Origin: Cycas panzhihuaensis
Taxonomy: Eukaryota; Cycadophyta
Length of the DNA: 64,000 bases
Reading direction: 5' to 3'
Assembly: GCA_023213395.1 (NCBI GenBank)
Contig: CM041465.1
Span: forward strand, 231,701,741 to 231,765,740
Every line of letters begins with the position of its first letter. Position 1 is the first letter of the stretch. The notes below the pieces were generated by a model. It saw only the letters and a list, made by a program, of their open reading frames with translations. It was not told the DNA's origin and did no database searches. Of the stretch, positions 34,474 through 45,161 are shown piece after piece. The position numbers and the translations under genes were made by a program.

Positions 34474-35815
34474 CTTCTAACAACACCACCAGTCCTGATT
34501 TTACAAGAAGATCCAACAACTGGTGGAGTGATGAGCGGTGGAGGACTTCGTCTATTGAGTTGGTCTAAAGTTAAGTGTAGCAGAGGCAAGGATTAAACCT
34601 TTTTCGAGCCTCTCCAGCCAGATTTTGAAATTCACTTTTAGACAATTTTTAAAGTGAATTTTAAAGTACTTTTACTTGGATTATGTACTTAGTTTTGATG
34701 CTATGATGTAGCTTACAATGAAGGCTTCTTAAGAAGCAAGTACATGAGATAACGAACACTTTTATTAAGTGTTTTTAAGTGCTTTTGTGATCCAAGTAAA
34801 ATGCTTTGAGTACAACAATGTAAGTACTTTTGAGAATGTAGTACTTAGTGAAAAATTGATGCAAAGCCTTGATGATGATAGCTGAAGTGGGTTCCTTTTA
34901 AGGCTCCAAAGCCGATGTAGAGAAGAAACCACTTGTAGAAGTGTACTCAATGTACTTCAAATGCCAAAACGAACTCCAAGTAGCAAGTTGTTGAGACTTT
35001 AAAATAGTCTCAACAATCCAACAAAAAATGTGATTTTATTAAGTGCCAAATTCAGCCTTCTTTTTGAGATTTTTGAAGGCTAAGGTCACCATGCAAGGTG
35101 CCAAAAAATCAACTCAAATGGTGATATTTATCACCTTTACAATATGAACATGCTTTTTGATCACTTTAATTAAGCTCTAAATGCTTTAATAGCATTAAAC
35201 AAAGTGTTAAAAGAGCTTAAAAGAGTAAAAAATAAAGGCTGAAAATCAACTTTTTTTGTAACTTTGCCTCACTAGAACAACTCGCAGGGAGTCTTTTTAA
35301 GCATTTAAATCATGCAACTTCAAACTTTAATAAGAGGAGAATGACTTAGCATGTGTCATTCGTTGAGTCCTCTTTCCATCAAAGAAATTTTAATCGTCTT
35401 AAGTACTAAAAAAGTACTTAGTGAGCCACAAAAAAAACTTTATAAGTGAGATTAAATCTCACTAAAAAAATATTCCTTAAAACATTTATGCTGCCAATAT
35501 CTACAGTCTTCAAATGGCTTAAGGACTTAAAGTCTCTTAGAGCATTAAGCCCCCCTTGATAAAAAAAAATCCTCTTAAGTATTAATACCCCTTTTAACCT
35601 TGATTAAAAAAAAAATTTCTCTTAATAGAGGAAACTTTAGAGAAAGGAACTTTATTAAATTTGGCATATACTTCGGAATATGCTACAATGCATATTTAGA
35701 AACTATTAGGCTAAAAGGCCAAGTCGAATTTGCTCCCTCCGTGAATTTTCCGTGCAATACCACTTACAGAACCCATTCAAAATGGTTTTTATGCTAGGAA
35801 TCGTCCCCACATCCA
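34474..35815. other. Unassigned sequence between Copia D and Copia E
   Basis: No gene is recognised. The left part (34650-34860) is dense in AAGTACTT-like hexamers and octamers. A 12-bp-arm palindrome, TTGTTGAGACT with its complement around a short AT spacer, lies at about 34988-35018. A purine tract is present on the minus strand at about 35549-35560 (complement of GCCCCCCTT). These could be pieces of an LTR and a PPT from another old element, but no partner copy was found. Confidence 0.4.
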
Positions 35816-36960
35816 AAATTTTAGTTCTCATCAACTCAAATTACGCCAATTGGAAAGTCAAAAAATTTGACCAATTAACACAACAAAATTTGTGGAGATA
35901 TGTCATTCACTAGTTTAAGAAACCTAGTGAGGATGACTCAAATACACATTTGGTGTATCTGATGAACTAGGATAATGCCTTAGGTACCATCCTTTCCTCC
36001 TTGTTCCCTGACATACGACAACAATTCACTGATTTAGATGAATTGGTCAAAACTTGGAACAAAGTGACACTAAAGTACGACAAAGAGGATACCACACAAG
36101 TAGTTACCTTGTAACAAAATTGGTATGATTTAAAGGGTTGAAGACTTTTTATCTAATTTGCAATCTATTGATGTCAATTTAGGAGGTTGTATTAAATCAA
36201 CTATTAAAATACATGACAAAACTATTACTAAGACGCATGTAATAGAGGACGAAATGCTCGTCCATCTAACAATTCACAAATTACCCAAACCCTACCATGA
36301 ATATAGGACAGCTAGACAACAATGCGATCTTCCCATCATATCCTTTGGTGAATTAACAAGTCAACTGGTAGAATATATGTCATTATTAATTCAAACATGT
36401 GAAATGCAAGACCCTTCTTAGGCTCTCTTCTCATTTGACGAATTAGTGTCAATTGGTAGAATATCAGTTGATGTTAGTTTAAACAAGTGAAATGCAAGGT
36501 CCTTCTAAGGTTTTCTTCTTGTGTTCTAAATCATTTCAACGGTTAAAAATTCAACAACAACAATCTCAAAATCCATGCAAATCCTTTAGTAATCCTAGAC
36601 CTCAAAGACAAAATAGAGGTCCTAATCCTTGAAATAACATTCCTAATCCTAATTCATTTCAAAATTTTAATCAACATTCTGCATAGAATCCTTTCCCACT
36701 CTCAAGTCCTAACACATTTTCGAATCTCAATAAAAAAACAACTACCAAATCCAAAATCTAATCAACAACCAATTCAAACACATAGTTATTGTCACAAAAA
36801 TAGGCATACTAAAATGGTTTGTAGGAATAGAATTTCTCGAGGCATGGAAACCCTCTAAAGGGATTTAACAAAAATCTCATAGATCCCTAAATGCATCTAC
36901 TTTTGCTTACTTATCTCCCATATCATTTTGTCCCCCTAGGTCCTAGATTCAAGTGGTTTG
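35816..36960 (+). pseudogene. Copia E gag
   Basis: The reading begins with ILVLINSNYANWKVKKFD, LWRYVIH and DNALGTILSSLFPDIRQQF, followed by LDELVKTWNKVTLKYDK (about 35840-36090). ILQ/NLGGCIKSTIKIHDK and LVHLTIHKLPKPYHEYR are at about 36170-36300. These are typical of a Copia gag unlike the Copia B/C/G/F group. It is broken by stops. A knuckle remnant (HSYCHKNRHTKMVC) is at about 36783-36825. Confidence 0.72.
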
Positions 36961-38998
36961 TACATGTCTAGACATCAAGATTATTTTTCCTCTTATGAAC
37001 CTAGTGCTAACTCAAGTGAGAAAATTTTCTTTGGGAGTGGATCCCAATTAAAAGTTACTAAAACAGGAGATGTTCTACTTAAGAATGGTTCCATCAACGA
37101 TGTTTACTGTCCTCCAGGACTATCACCTAATCTTTTATTTATGTATTAGATTTGTCAAAACATCTGGGAGTTGAATTCTGGAAAGATAGGTATATTATCA
37201 AATAACCTTTCAATAAATTTAAAGTTCTAGCTTTTGGACCTATAGACCCTAAAATTGGTCTTTACAACCTTTATGACCTGAATGGTTCAAACAAAAAATA
37301 TACATTCACTTGCTACATTGCATAGCCTAATTTATTCAACAAACTTTGGAATGCATGCTTTGGCCATATAAGCTACAACGAGCTACATATTCTCAACCAA
37401 CATAATATGGTCCATGGCCTATTTGTCTTATCCACAATGTATGTCGTTTGTGAAACTTGTGTCCTAGGCAAACAACATTTGGATCCCTTTCTTGATAAAT
37501 CAACCTTCAGGGCCAAGCAACCTCTATAATTAGTTCATTTTGATATTTGTGGACCATTTCAAATCCCCTCCTATTCTAAAAGAAAATACCTTATCATTTT
37601 TATTGACGTTTTAATTTAAAAACATAGTGAGTTATTTGATCAACTCATTGAGTTTAATGCCTCAGTTGAGAATTAGTCTAATCATAGGATTCAAATTGTT
37701 AGAATTGACAATGCCAAAGAGTGTTTAAGCAACCGATTCATTCAATTTGGTACAAAGAATGGCATTAGGTTTCAATTTTTCATTGCATATATGCCTCAAC
37801 ATAATGGTGTTGCAGAAAGGAAGAATTGAACTTTAGTCAAAATGCCACATTGTTTGATACATTCGAAACATTTAGATTTGAAACTTTGGGCAAAAATTGT
37901 AAATTACACTAATTATCTTCTCAATAGACTTTCTATCAAAGTTATCAATAGCATTGCTCCTGAGAAAATGTGGTTACGTAGGAAACCCACTCTTAAACAT
38001 TTAAGAATGTTTGGTAGTATGGTTTGGGCATGTCCCAAAAAAAAATAGACAAAAATTAGATCCAAAAAATTCAAGGTTTATCTTCATTAGGCACAACAAA
38101 GAAAGTAAGGGGCACTGACTCCTTGATCCAATCTCTTACAATGTTTCCATTAAATGTGTTGTCAAGTTTGATGAAGAAGGCTTATGTTCACACTCTATAA
38201 ATGATTATGTTTATCTTCCATTACTTATTGACAATGCAACATTTAGCCCCAATTACCCTATTTCAGACAGGTCGCAGCATCACTCTAAGAGTGATTCTAA
38301 TGATGAAAATTCTATTGAAGGTGCTATAAACAATTTATAAAAATAAATTTAGACTCTTTCAATAATTGATTCTAGTAGTTCCATTGATGAAAGTTAGTGT
38401 GTTCACAAACAATCAAAATGGGTTTAGAAAATAATTGCTACTGCCAAATCAGATGTCAGTAATCCTTTAGACACACAAAGAACCAAGGTGCAAAGGCTTC
38501 AAGCTAACCTTGTGCTTATGGCCAAAGTTATGAAACAAATTGATGCACAAACCTTTCATGAGACTAAAGATAACCCCATATGGATAGTAACTATGAATAC
38601 TGAATATGATGTATTAATGAAACATTGCACATGGGACTTTACACTTTCTTCCTAAAAAGAATTTAGTGGGGTGTAAATAGGTTTATCACACCAAATACAA
38701 CTCTAATGGTGTTGTTGAAAAGCAAAAAGCTAGATTAGTTACAAAGAGTTTTCTCCAAATTGACGAGATTGATCATAATGAAACCTTTGCACCTGTTGCC
38801 AAAATGAATACTATTAAAATCATTATCTCTTTAGTAGCTAAATTTAGTTAGAAAATCCATCAAATAGATGTGAAGAATGTATTTTTTAATAGTGATTTAG
38901 TTGAGGAAATTTACATGACTCAACAACCTAGCTATGTTTCTAACCTCAACTAAGTGTGCAAACTCAAAAAAAATCTTGATATGACCTAAAATACCCCA
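36961..38998 (+). pseudogene. Copia E integrase and first half of RT
   Basis: After a decayed protease region, integrase is readable: LWNACFGHISYNELHIL, CETCVLGKQHLDPF (about 37345-37490), LVHFDICGPFQ, VRIDNAKECLSNRFIQF and [11 protein letters not shown] (up to about 37830). KLWAKIVNYTNYLLNR and LRMFGSMVWACPKKK follow at 37842-38048. RT begins with VYHTKYNSNGVVEKQKARL, then IDHNETFAPVAKMNTIK, IHQIDVKNVFFNSDLVEEI and VCKLKKNL. It is cut at 38998/39004 by Copia F. Frequent stops and small frameshifts. It continues at 59998. Confidence 0.82.
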
Positions 38999-39003
38999 AG
39001 AAC

Positions 39004-39357
39004 TGTTAGAAATAATGTGTTTATCTATAGGCCGGCCTATAGTAAACCAGAGTTAAATGTGAACATCCCAACTTATATGGAAGTCGGCTAGAATGAATGC
39101 AAGTTAGCTAAAATAAATTGTGATATGATATAAATGTTTATTGTACCATTGAAGTCGATTTTAGTATAGAGTTATTTACTTCTCATGAGGTCGACCACAG
39201 TGTGAGGGTCTTGATCGTACTATATAAAAGCATTTTGTACTTCACTTTGATTAATCGATTCATGGAGATTCTTCTCCATATTTTTGGCTCTCTACTTCTG
39301 CTCTTTTTTGTTGTTTTTGTGTTGTTTCAGGTATGCATATCATGTAACTTTTTAATA
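39004..39357 (+). repeat. Copia F 5' LTR
   Basis: 354 bp starting TGTTAGAAATAATGTG and ending TTTAATA, where the 3' copy keeps TTAACA. TATATAAA is at 39221-39228. Target copy AGAAC precedes it. Confidence 0.92.
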
Positions 39358-39369
39358 TGGTATCAAAGC
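39358..39369 (+). other. Copia F primer-binding site
   Basis: TGGTATCAAAGC follows the LTR directly and is one base from the initiator-Met complement TGGTATCAGAGC, a G to A change. Confidence 0.82.
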
Positions 39370-39930
39370 GATTTTTTTTAGGTCCAACTTTTGTCCTTTT
39401 TGTTTGTACTAATTAAGAAAGTTGTCTGCACTCCTTGGGAAAACAAAATTAATCAGAAATGATTGGCTTTTAGCTGAGTATTATCTGATACGTTCTTTTA
39501 TATTTTTCTTCATAAAATTCTAAAGTGAAAGACTGAATTTCTGCCCCCTTAAAATCTATTGTCCTTTGTTGAGATCTATTGCCATCTACTTCTAGAAAAT
39601 CGAGTTTATTTACTGTCCTTTGGCCAAGTATGATCTATTGTTTTTTAGGGTTATACTATTGATTTTATGTCATATATCTATTGCTATTTTATACATTGTT
39701 ATCTGCTAATTATATGTTGAATATACTGTTGATCATAAACCAAGTATTATTGGTTATATTGCTGGTTATATATACTACTGAAAATATACTATTTGCTGAG
39801 TTGAAATAAGATATTCATACTGTTAAGAAGCCGAGCATCTGGGGTCTTATTCTCAGTAGTTTGTGATACTCAAATAAAGCAAGCCTTAGTATTTGTTTCT
39901 TACTATTTAGAAGTATTTTGTACCTAAATT
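39370..39930 (+). other. Copia F untranslated leader
   Basis: About 560 bp of T-rich sequence with no open frame of note between the PBS and the gag start. Confidence 0.6.
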
Positions 39931-40612
39931 ATGGTTGTTTTAGGGTTCTTTGAATTAGATAGATTTATTAAAAATAATTTTAGTACTTGGAAAGCCAAAA
40001 TTGAAAGGATTACTGGGCCAGAGAAAAATCTGGAGATTCAGTACTGACGATGAAACAAAGTTAATTGATCCTGCCTAATTAGCAAATTGGATAAATAGAG
40101 ATAATGATGTTGTAGGACTTCTCAAATTCACTATTTCAAATCCTCTTCTACCACACATAGCTGGCTTAAATTCTAGTCATGCAATCTACACTACTCTTAC
40201 ATTATTATTCTGTCAGCAAAATGAAACTAGAATAAATGCCCTTAGAGGTCAACTTCAGAATCTTCGTCTAAGGGAAAATCAATCTGTTTTTTAGTATATG
40301 GTAAAGATAAATGCTATCAAGAATGATCTCACCTCAGCTGGGGAAACTATTATAGATAGAGAATTGGTTAGATATGTGGTAAATAAATTACCTAAATCTT
40401 TTGAGACCATGGTAAGCATGCTCATAGAAAATGGTAGAACAACCACCTTGTCTTTTGCAGACCTGACAAGTCAAATGCTTCTTTAAAAACAAAGAAATAA
40501 GAGGTATGAAGAAGAAGTAGAGGAAGAAGTATGTGTCTCTAGACTTAATAGAGGTCAAGGACAATTTTCTTCAAGAGGAGAAGGAAGATTTTCAAGATCT
40601 AGAGGTAGATGG
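39931..40612 (+). pseudogene. Copia F gag
   Basis: An ATG at 39931 starts MVVLGFFELDRFIKNNFSTW, with AKIE following. After frameshifts, NALRGQLQNLRLRENQS and KINAIKNDLTSAGETI lead to LVRYVVNKLPKSFETMV (40298-40410), the same gag type as Copia B. An acidic stretch and an RG-rich end (about 40545-40610) are followed by Gypsy 4. The knuckle CYRCGQSSHYPYQC resumes beyond it at about 51155-51210. Several stops. Confidence 0.82.
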
Positions 40613-41415
40613 TGTTGGCATTAAAATTGACTCAATGGCTGTGTGAGGACCAGAGGTAGGTCAGATAACCCGAGTTGTGCAGGTATGGACCGTACGGAGG
40701 TACGCATGAGGCAAAACGCGAAAAACAAGCATTACGGCACGTATGGCAAAAGTGCGTGAACAGGCACGCATGATGTGAACGCATGCAGCGTAATCGGAAC
40801 CAAACGGCGATGCGCATGACCTGTGGGACCGGAAGACCGGGAGGTGCAGACGCATTTTATCGGACGTCTGGACCCAAAAAGGAATAATTAATTAAGGACA
40901 AACAAAGTGATTAAGTGAAGAGGCATGCATGAAGAATGCATGTTATGACGGTCATAAACCCGTCGAAAAAGGTACCAAAGAGGAGTACTTAAGGAGGTAC
41001 GCATGATTCAACTGGTTAGGGTGAGAGCCGGATATCACGGGTACGCAAAGGTGCAGGAGACAGTACGCATGACAGCCGATTAGAGCATGGATGTATGATA
41101 AGTACCATCCGGGTACGCATATGTAATGAAGGATCAGATGTCTTTGGAATGCTCAGAATGCATTCCACCTGTAAATGAACTGCTGAATTAATAAAAGGAA
41201 GAGTTACGGAAATTGGTGTATTCTTGATGTTGTGATGATGATTTGTCAAGTATGTATTGATTTGCATCACTGTGTACCATTCTGTGAATTATATATGGAA
41301 TGTATGTGAATAACCATGTTGACAGTATCCTAAAACTAGACTATAGCGCTGTGTAACCTTGACAAGTGAGCAAGGGGTGTCTCGTAAGTGTAATAAGGCA
41401 CCCCAGCAGTCAACA
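40613..41415 (+). repeat. Gypsy 4 5' LTR with GCATGA-type repeats
   Basis: 803 bp from TGTTGGCATT to GTCAACA. Many copies of (G/C)(T/A)(A/C)CGCATGA lie in its first 500 bp (for example at 40700, 40762, 40998, 41064). A TTATATATGG box is at about 41289. The 3' copy is 827 bp; most differences are small indels at CG-rich spots. Confidence 0.9.
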
Positions 41416-41416
41416 T

Positions 41417-41433
41417 TGGTTCTGTTGCCGACG
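41417..41433 (+). other. Gypsy 4 primer-binding site
   Basis: TGGTTCTGTTGCCGACG begins one base after the LTR. It keeps the core GTTGCCG of the known tRNA-Asp-type PBS (TGGCGCCGTTGCCGGGG) of Athila-like elements. The same site in two variants occurs in Gypsy 5 and 6. Confidence 0.6.
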
Positions 41434-41555
41434 TCCGTTGAGGAGGGACAGGGCCTAGGGGTTTCAAAGGGAAAAAGAATGTGTAAAGGGCGAGGACCAC
41501 AGGCCGGCGTGATGGCGGGTCAGAACTAAGCCACCAGCAGCCAAGGGACCTTCCA

Positions 41556-43290
41556 ATGCCACCTAAGAGGCCTTCAAGGTCGGAAGAGCCCCAGAAGGAT
41601 ACTTCACCCAAGGAAAAGGAGATCAGCAGACAAAGGGCTCTAAGATGGTCAAAAGAAGCAAAACTCAGAAGGGCGAGGAGATTAAGTTCGCACAACAACG
41701 AGACTAAGGGACAGTCCGTTGAAGTATCTGAGGCAAGTGGAGCCCAGACACCTCAGGAAGAGGAAACCCATGGCGAACACATGGTACTGACACCAGCCCC
41801 TATCAGAGATGATTTGTTTAGCCCAGAGATTGAAGGGAAACCTGAAGTGGACGAGAAACATAAAGAGATTCTAACAGAGGGAAGTATACCAGTGGAGGAC
41901 AGCCCGAAGGACCTAGGTGACAGCGATAAGAAGGCGGAGGAAGGTCCCTCGGCATATTGGGAAAACAAGCTAAGGAGACAACTTTTTGAAGATTCGACAG
42001 AAAGGGGATCGGATCAATCTTACATTACAGTAACACCATTGACGATACAAGTTCCAGGTGTAGTGGAACCAATACACATAAAAACTCCATTTAAGAATCC
42101 ATGTTTGGAAAAGATAGTGCGGTAGTTACTCCCAAGTGCATCCCCAAAGGATGAGGAGGGGAAAAGATCACCATCAGGTGGGGGAAAGTTGCAATCTCCC
42201 AAAATGGACGATTACAGAGACTTTGGGAAACTAACCTTTAATGATACTTCAGACGCAGCAGAACATGTGTATCTATTTCAGAACCTCATTGATGTTAAAA
42301 AGATTACGGACGAGGACGAAATCAAAGCACGCTTCGCTTGTACATTGAGAGGAGTACCCTTGGCATGGTACAAGGAAATAAACAAAAATGAGCCATGGGT
42401 AAAGATTAAGAAAGCGTTTGAGGAGAAATTTCAAAAGTTTCGGAGTAATGAAGCTGTGGAAATCGCATTGCGAGAGAGATCGTGCAGAGGTCGGGAATCC
42501 GTCCTAACTTACATTAGCCGAATGAAGATTATTGCAGCGAGCATGATCAACGAGACGATAACGGATCATAACATGAAAAATTACTTCGTAAGAGGGTTGA
42601 ATGAGAAGTTGCGAGCTATGATGCATGCTCATCCGCTAAAGTCATTCAAGAATGCTCAGGATTTGGCATTAGATTTCGAGATGGAAATGGATGCCCAAGC
42701 AGGAGGACAAGATTCCTTGCTGTTAAGATTACAAGATGAGATTAGAGAGTCAAATGTAACCAAGATAATCGACCCTTCCGCTGTAGGGGTAGCAGAGGAA
42801 GAATCAGAATTAGAGGCACTGAGGAAAGAGGTAGCCCGATTGAAAATCAGAAATAATCGGGAAGAAGAAGAGATGCCCAAGAAGAAAGAGCACACTGGAA
42901 GGGTAACCAAGTGGTGCCATATCTGTGAGGAAAACTCACATACCACCCGGGAATGTGAGTTGAATTTAAAAAACAGTGCGACGCACCAACAAGAGAAGTG
43001 GTGCCACATATGTGAGGTTGACACACACACAACCAAGGACTGTTTTTATAATTCCAGGGGAAAAGCATTTAGAGGCCGAGGTCGGGGAAGAGGCAACCCA
43101 CCTCGAAATGTGTATACAACGAGGCGCACGAGGCCCTCGAGGAAGAAACAACCGATGGGGAGATGCCTCATCCGCCTCTGATTCGAACCTTGGAAGTCCG
43201 AATGTCCGTTGAGCGGTGAATCTGAGCAAGCCGTTCGTATGTGATAACTGTGGCCCAAGCGACCACAAAACGGAAGATTGCAAGGGTAAA
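41556..43290 (+). pseudogene. Gypsy 4 gag
   Basis: An ATG at 41556 opens MPPKRPSRSEEPQKDTS and a charged, probably disordered N-terminal region of about 190 residues. One TAG at 42123-42125 interrupts the frame. The capsid core follows: FGKLTFNDTSDAAEHVYLFQ, EIKARFACTLRGVPLAWYKE (about 42320-42380), KKAFEEKFQKFRS and YFVRGLNEKLRAMMHAH. Two close zinc knuckles, WCHICEENSHTTREC and WCHICEVDTHTTKDC (about 42910-43040), precede an RG-rich stretch. A third, FVCDNCGPSDHKTEDC, is in another frame at 43230-43280, so a frameshift lies near 43130. Three knuckles in tandem is unusual for plant Gypsy gag. Confidence 0.88.
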
Positions 43291-45161
43291 GCGAAGGCAA
43301 CTAATCTAATGACAATCGTGCCAGAAACGAAGAATGTGAAATTGCAGAACAAACAAAAAGAGAAAGTGGATGAAGAATATCCAAACCCTCCAATAGAGAT
43401 GGATCGGTACAAACAAGCGAAACAAGTGTTGGATGGTTTAGTCCGGGAAGAAAATATACTACCAATGGGTAAACCAGAAACAAAAAATGTTTACGTTCAG
43501 AAAAACAAACAAAAAGAGCCAGAAAAACTACCGGAAGAATCGACGGTAAAACCCCAAATGGTGCAAATGGAAGAGTTGTTTAAAGGATTACCAGCCGAAG
43601 AGATTCCCAGAATGTTGTTGTTAATGGAGAATCTAGCGAAGCAGTTGCAGTTAACTATTCCTCTGTCTCAGGTCATTGATTGGATTAAAGGAGGAGTATT
43701 GCAGAAAGGAATTACCAAAAGTTTGAAACAAGTTATACCATCATTCGACATGGATCCAATGGTAACCACGTCCGTATTGGGAGAAACATTTCCTCGAGTG
43801 ATTGTGGATGGAGGTGCGGCAGTAAATGTGTTACCAGCTGCAACATGGCGTAAATTGGGAAGCCCGAAGTTGGAGGCGGCAACCTACTCGCTGAAGTTGG
43901 CCAATGAGTTATTGGTACGACCCATGGGCAGATTGGCCAATATCAAAGTAGACGTGGCAGGGATAGTGGTAAGAGTTGACTTCACGATCGTGGAAACGGA
44001 GAAAGGAGCCACACCCTACCCAGCGTTACTAGGAAGGCCATGGTTATACAAAACACAATGCCTTCAGAATTGGGAAAAGGTAACCTTCACTCTATCGGAC
44101 AGCAACAACAAAGTGGTGCTACCAATGCTGGGAAGAAGTTCGATTGAAGTAATTCCAGACGAAGGATCCAGTACAACGGTAACCAGCACAACATTTTCTT
44201 CCAATGAGGAAGAACACATCTTTCACATGGCGGAAGAGCCCACTACGTCAAAGCATCACCAGCATGAAGAACCAACGGATATCGAAGAAATATACAACTC
44301 TTCGGATGACGAACACGGTATGAGGTTCGTGGATTATTGGCTTCAGGATGCATATGAAGTAAACTCTTCTTCTTTCAGATGTAATTTGTTATCTGAATAT
44401 GTATCTGTAAAGATTGATAATAATTTAAATTCTTTTGAATATATGCTGACTAATGATCATTTGGAAATTGATAATAACCTAGACCAACCAACCCTTAGCT
44501 TATCTAGTAATTTTCGTAGTTTTTTTTTAGTTAATAGTAACCCTGACATCCCATCTACTTCAGGTGTGGGTCCCGAGGTAGATTCCTTACCCCCCCCTTT
44601 AATACAACCCGAGGAAGGAAGTAATATTCCCTCCTCTTCTTCCTTAGAGGTACACCCGCCCAGCCATAAATCTCTTCCAACCATTGGCGCCAAACCTGGG
44701 GAAATGGAAGGAGGATCGCTGGTAAGTACTTCTAGCGAGTCTGGTCTAGGGAATAAAATCATTATTCCGGAAAAAATAAAATTTCAAACCTATATTGGGG
44801 ATTACGTTAAACCATTCTATGGGGAACAGTTATATGGGAACACCCATTTAACACACTGCATTGAGTATTGGATAGAGCAGGGAAATTGGGACAAAACCAA
44901 ATGGCAGCAGGATTTAATCCTAACCCTCTGAGGAAAGCTTGGTATTGGTACTTAGCTCACCAACAGACTTTTAGGAATTGGCAAGAATTGCAAACGATGT
45001 TTCGAATACGATTCGATCATCCAGACCAACTAGCTATTCCAATATTCTATGTAGGACATGACCCTAGAAAACACATACAGGTGTATAAACAAAATTGGAA
45101 ATCTTTGAGTATACCTAAGCGGAATTGGTCTAACTACTTCTACCATACCTTGGGAAAGTAG
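43216..45161 (+). pseudogene. Gypsy 4 protease and linker with second gag-like segment
   Basis: The frame 43216-44931 starts at the third knuckle and carries basic and acidic segments, then protease at about 43795-44060 with VIVDGGAAVNVLPAATW (DGG in place of DSG), then ALLGRPWLYKTQCLQNW. After it comes an AT-rich acidic, Ser-rich linker (44200-44760). The end reads IGDYVKPFYGEQLYGNTHLT and HCIEYWIEQGNWDKTKW. With one frame change it continues NPLRKAWYWYLAHQQTFRNW, then LQTMFRIRF (to 45040). That pattern (aromatic WYWYL, then W...L...F..RF) looks like a gag capsid domain lying between protease and RT. Function unknown; homology is by pattern only. Confidence 0.75.

Noticed and set aside
42656-43412. 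Minus-strand frames opposite Gypsy 4 gag
   Set aside because: Antisense shadows of the knuckle and capsid coding sequence.
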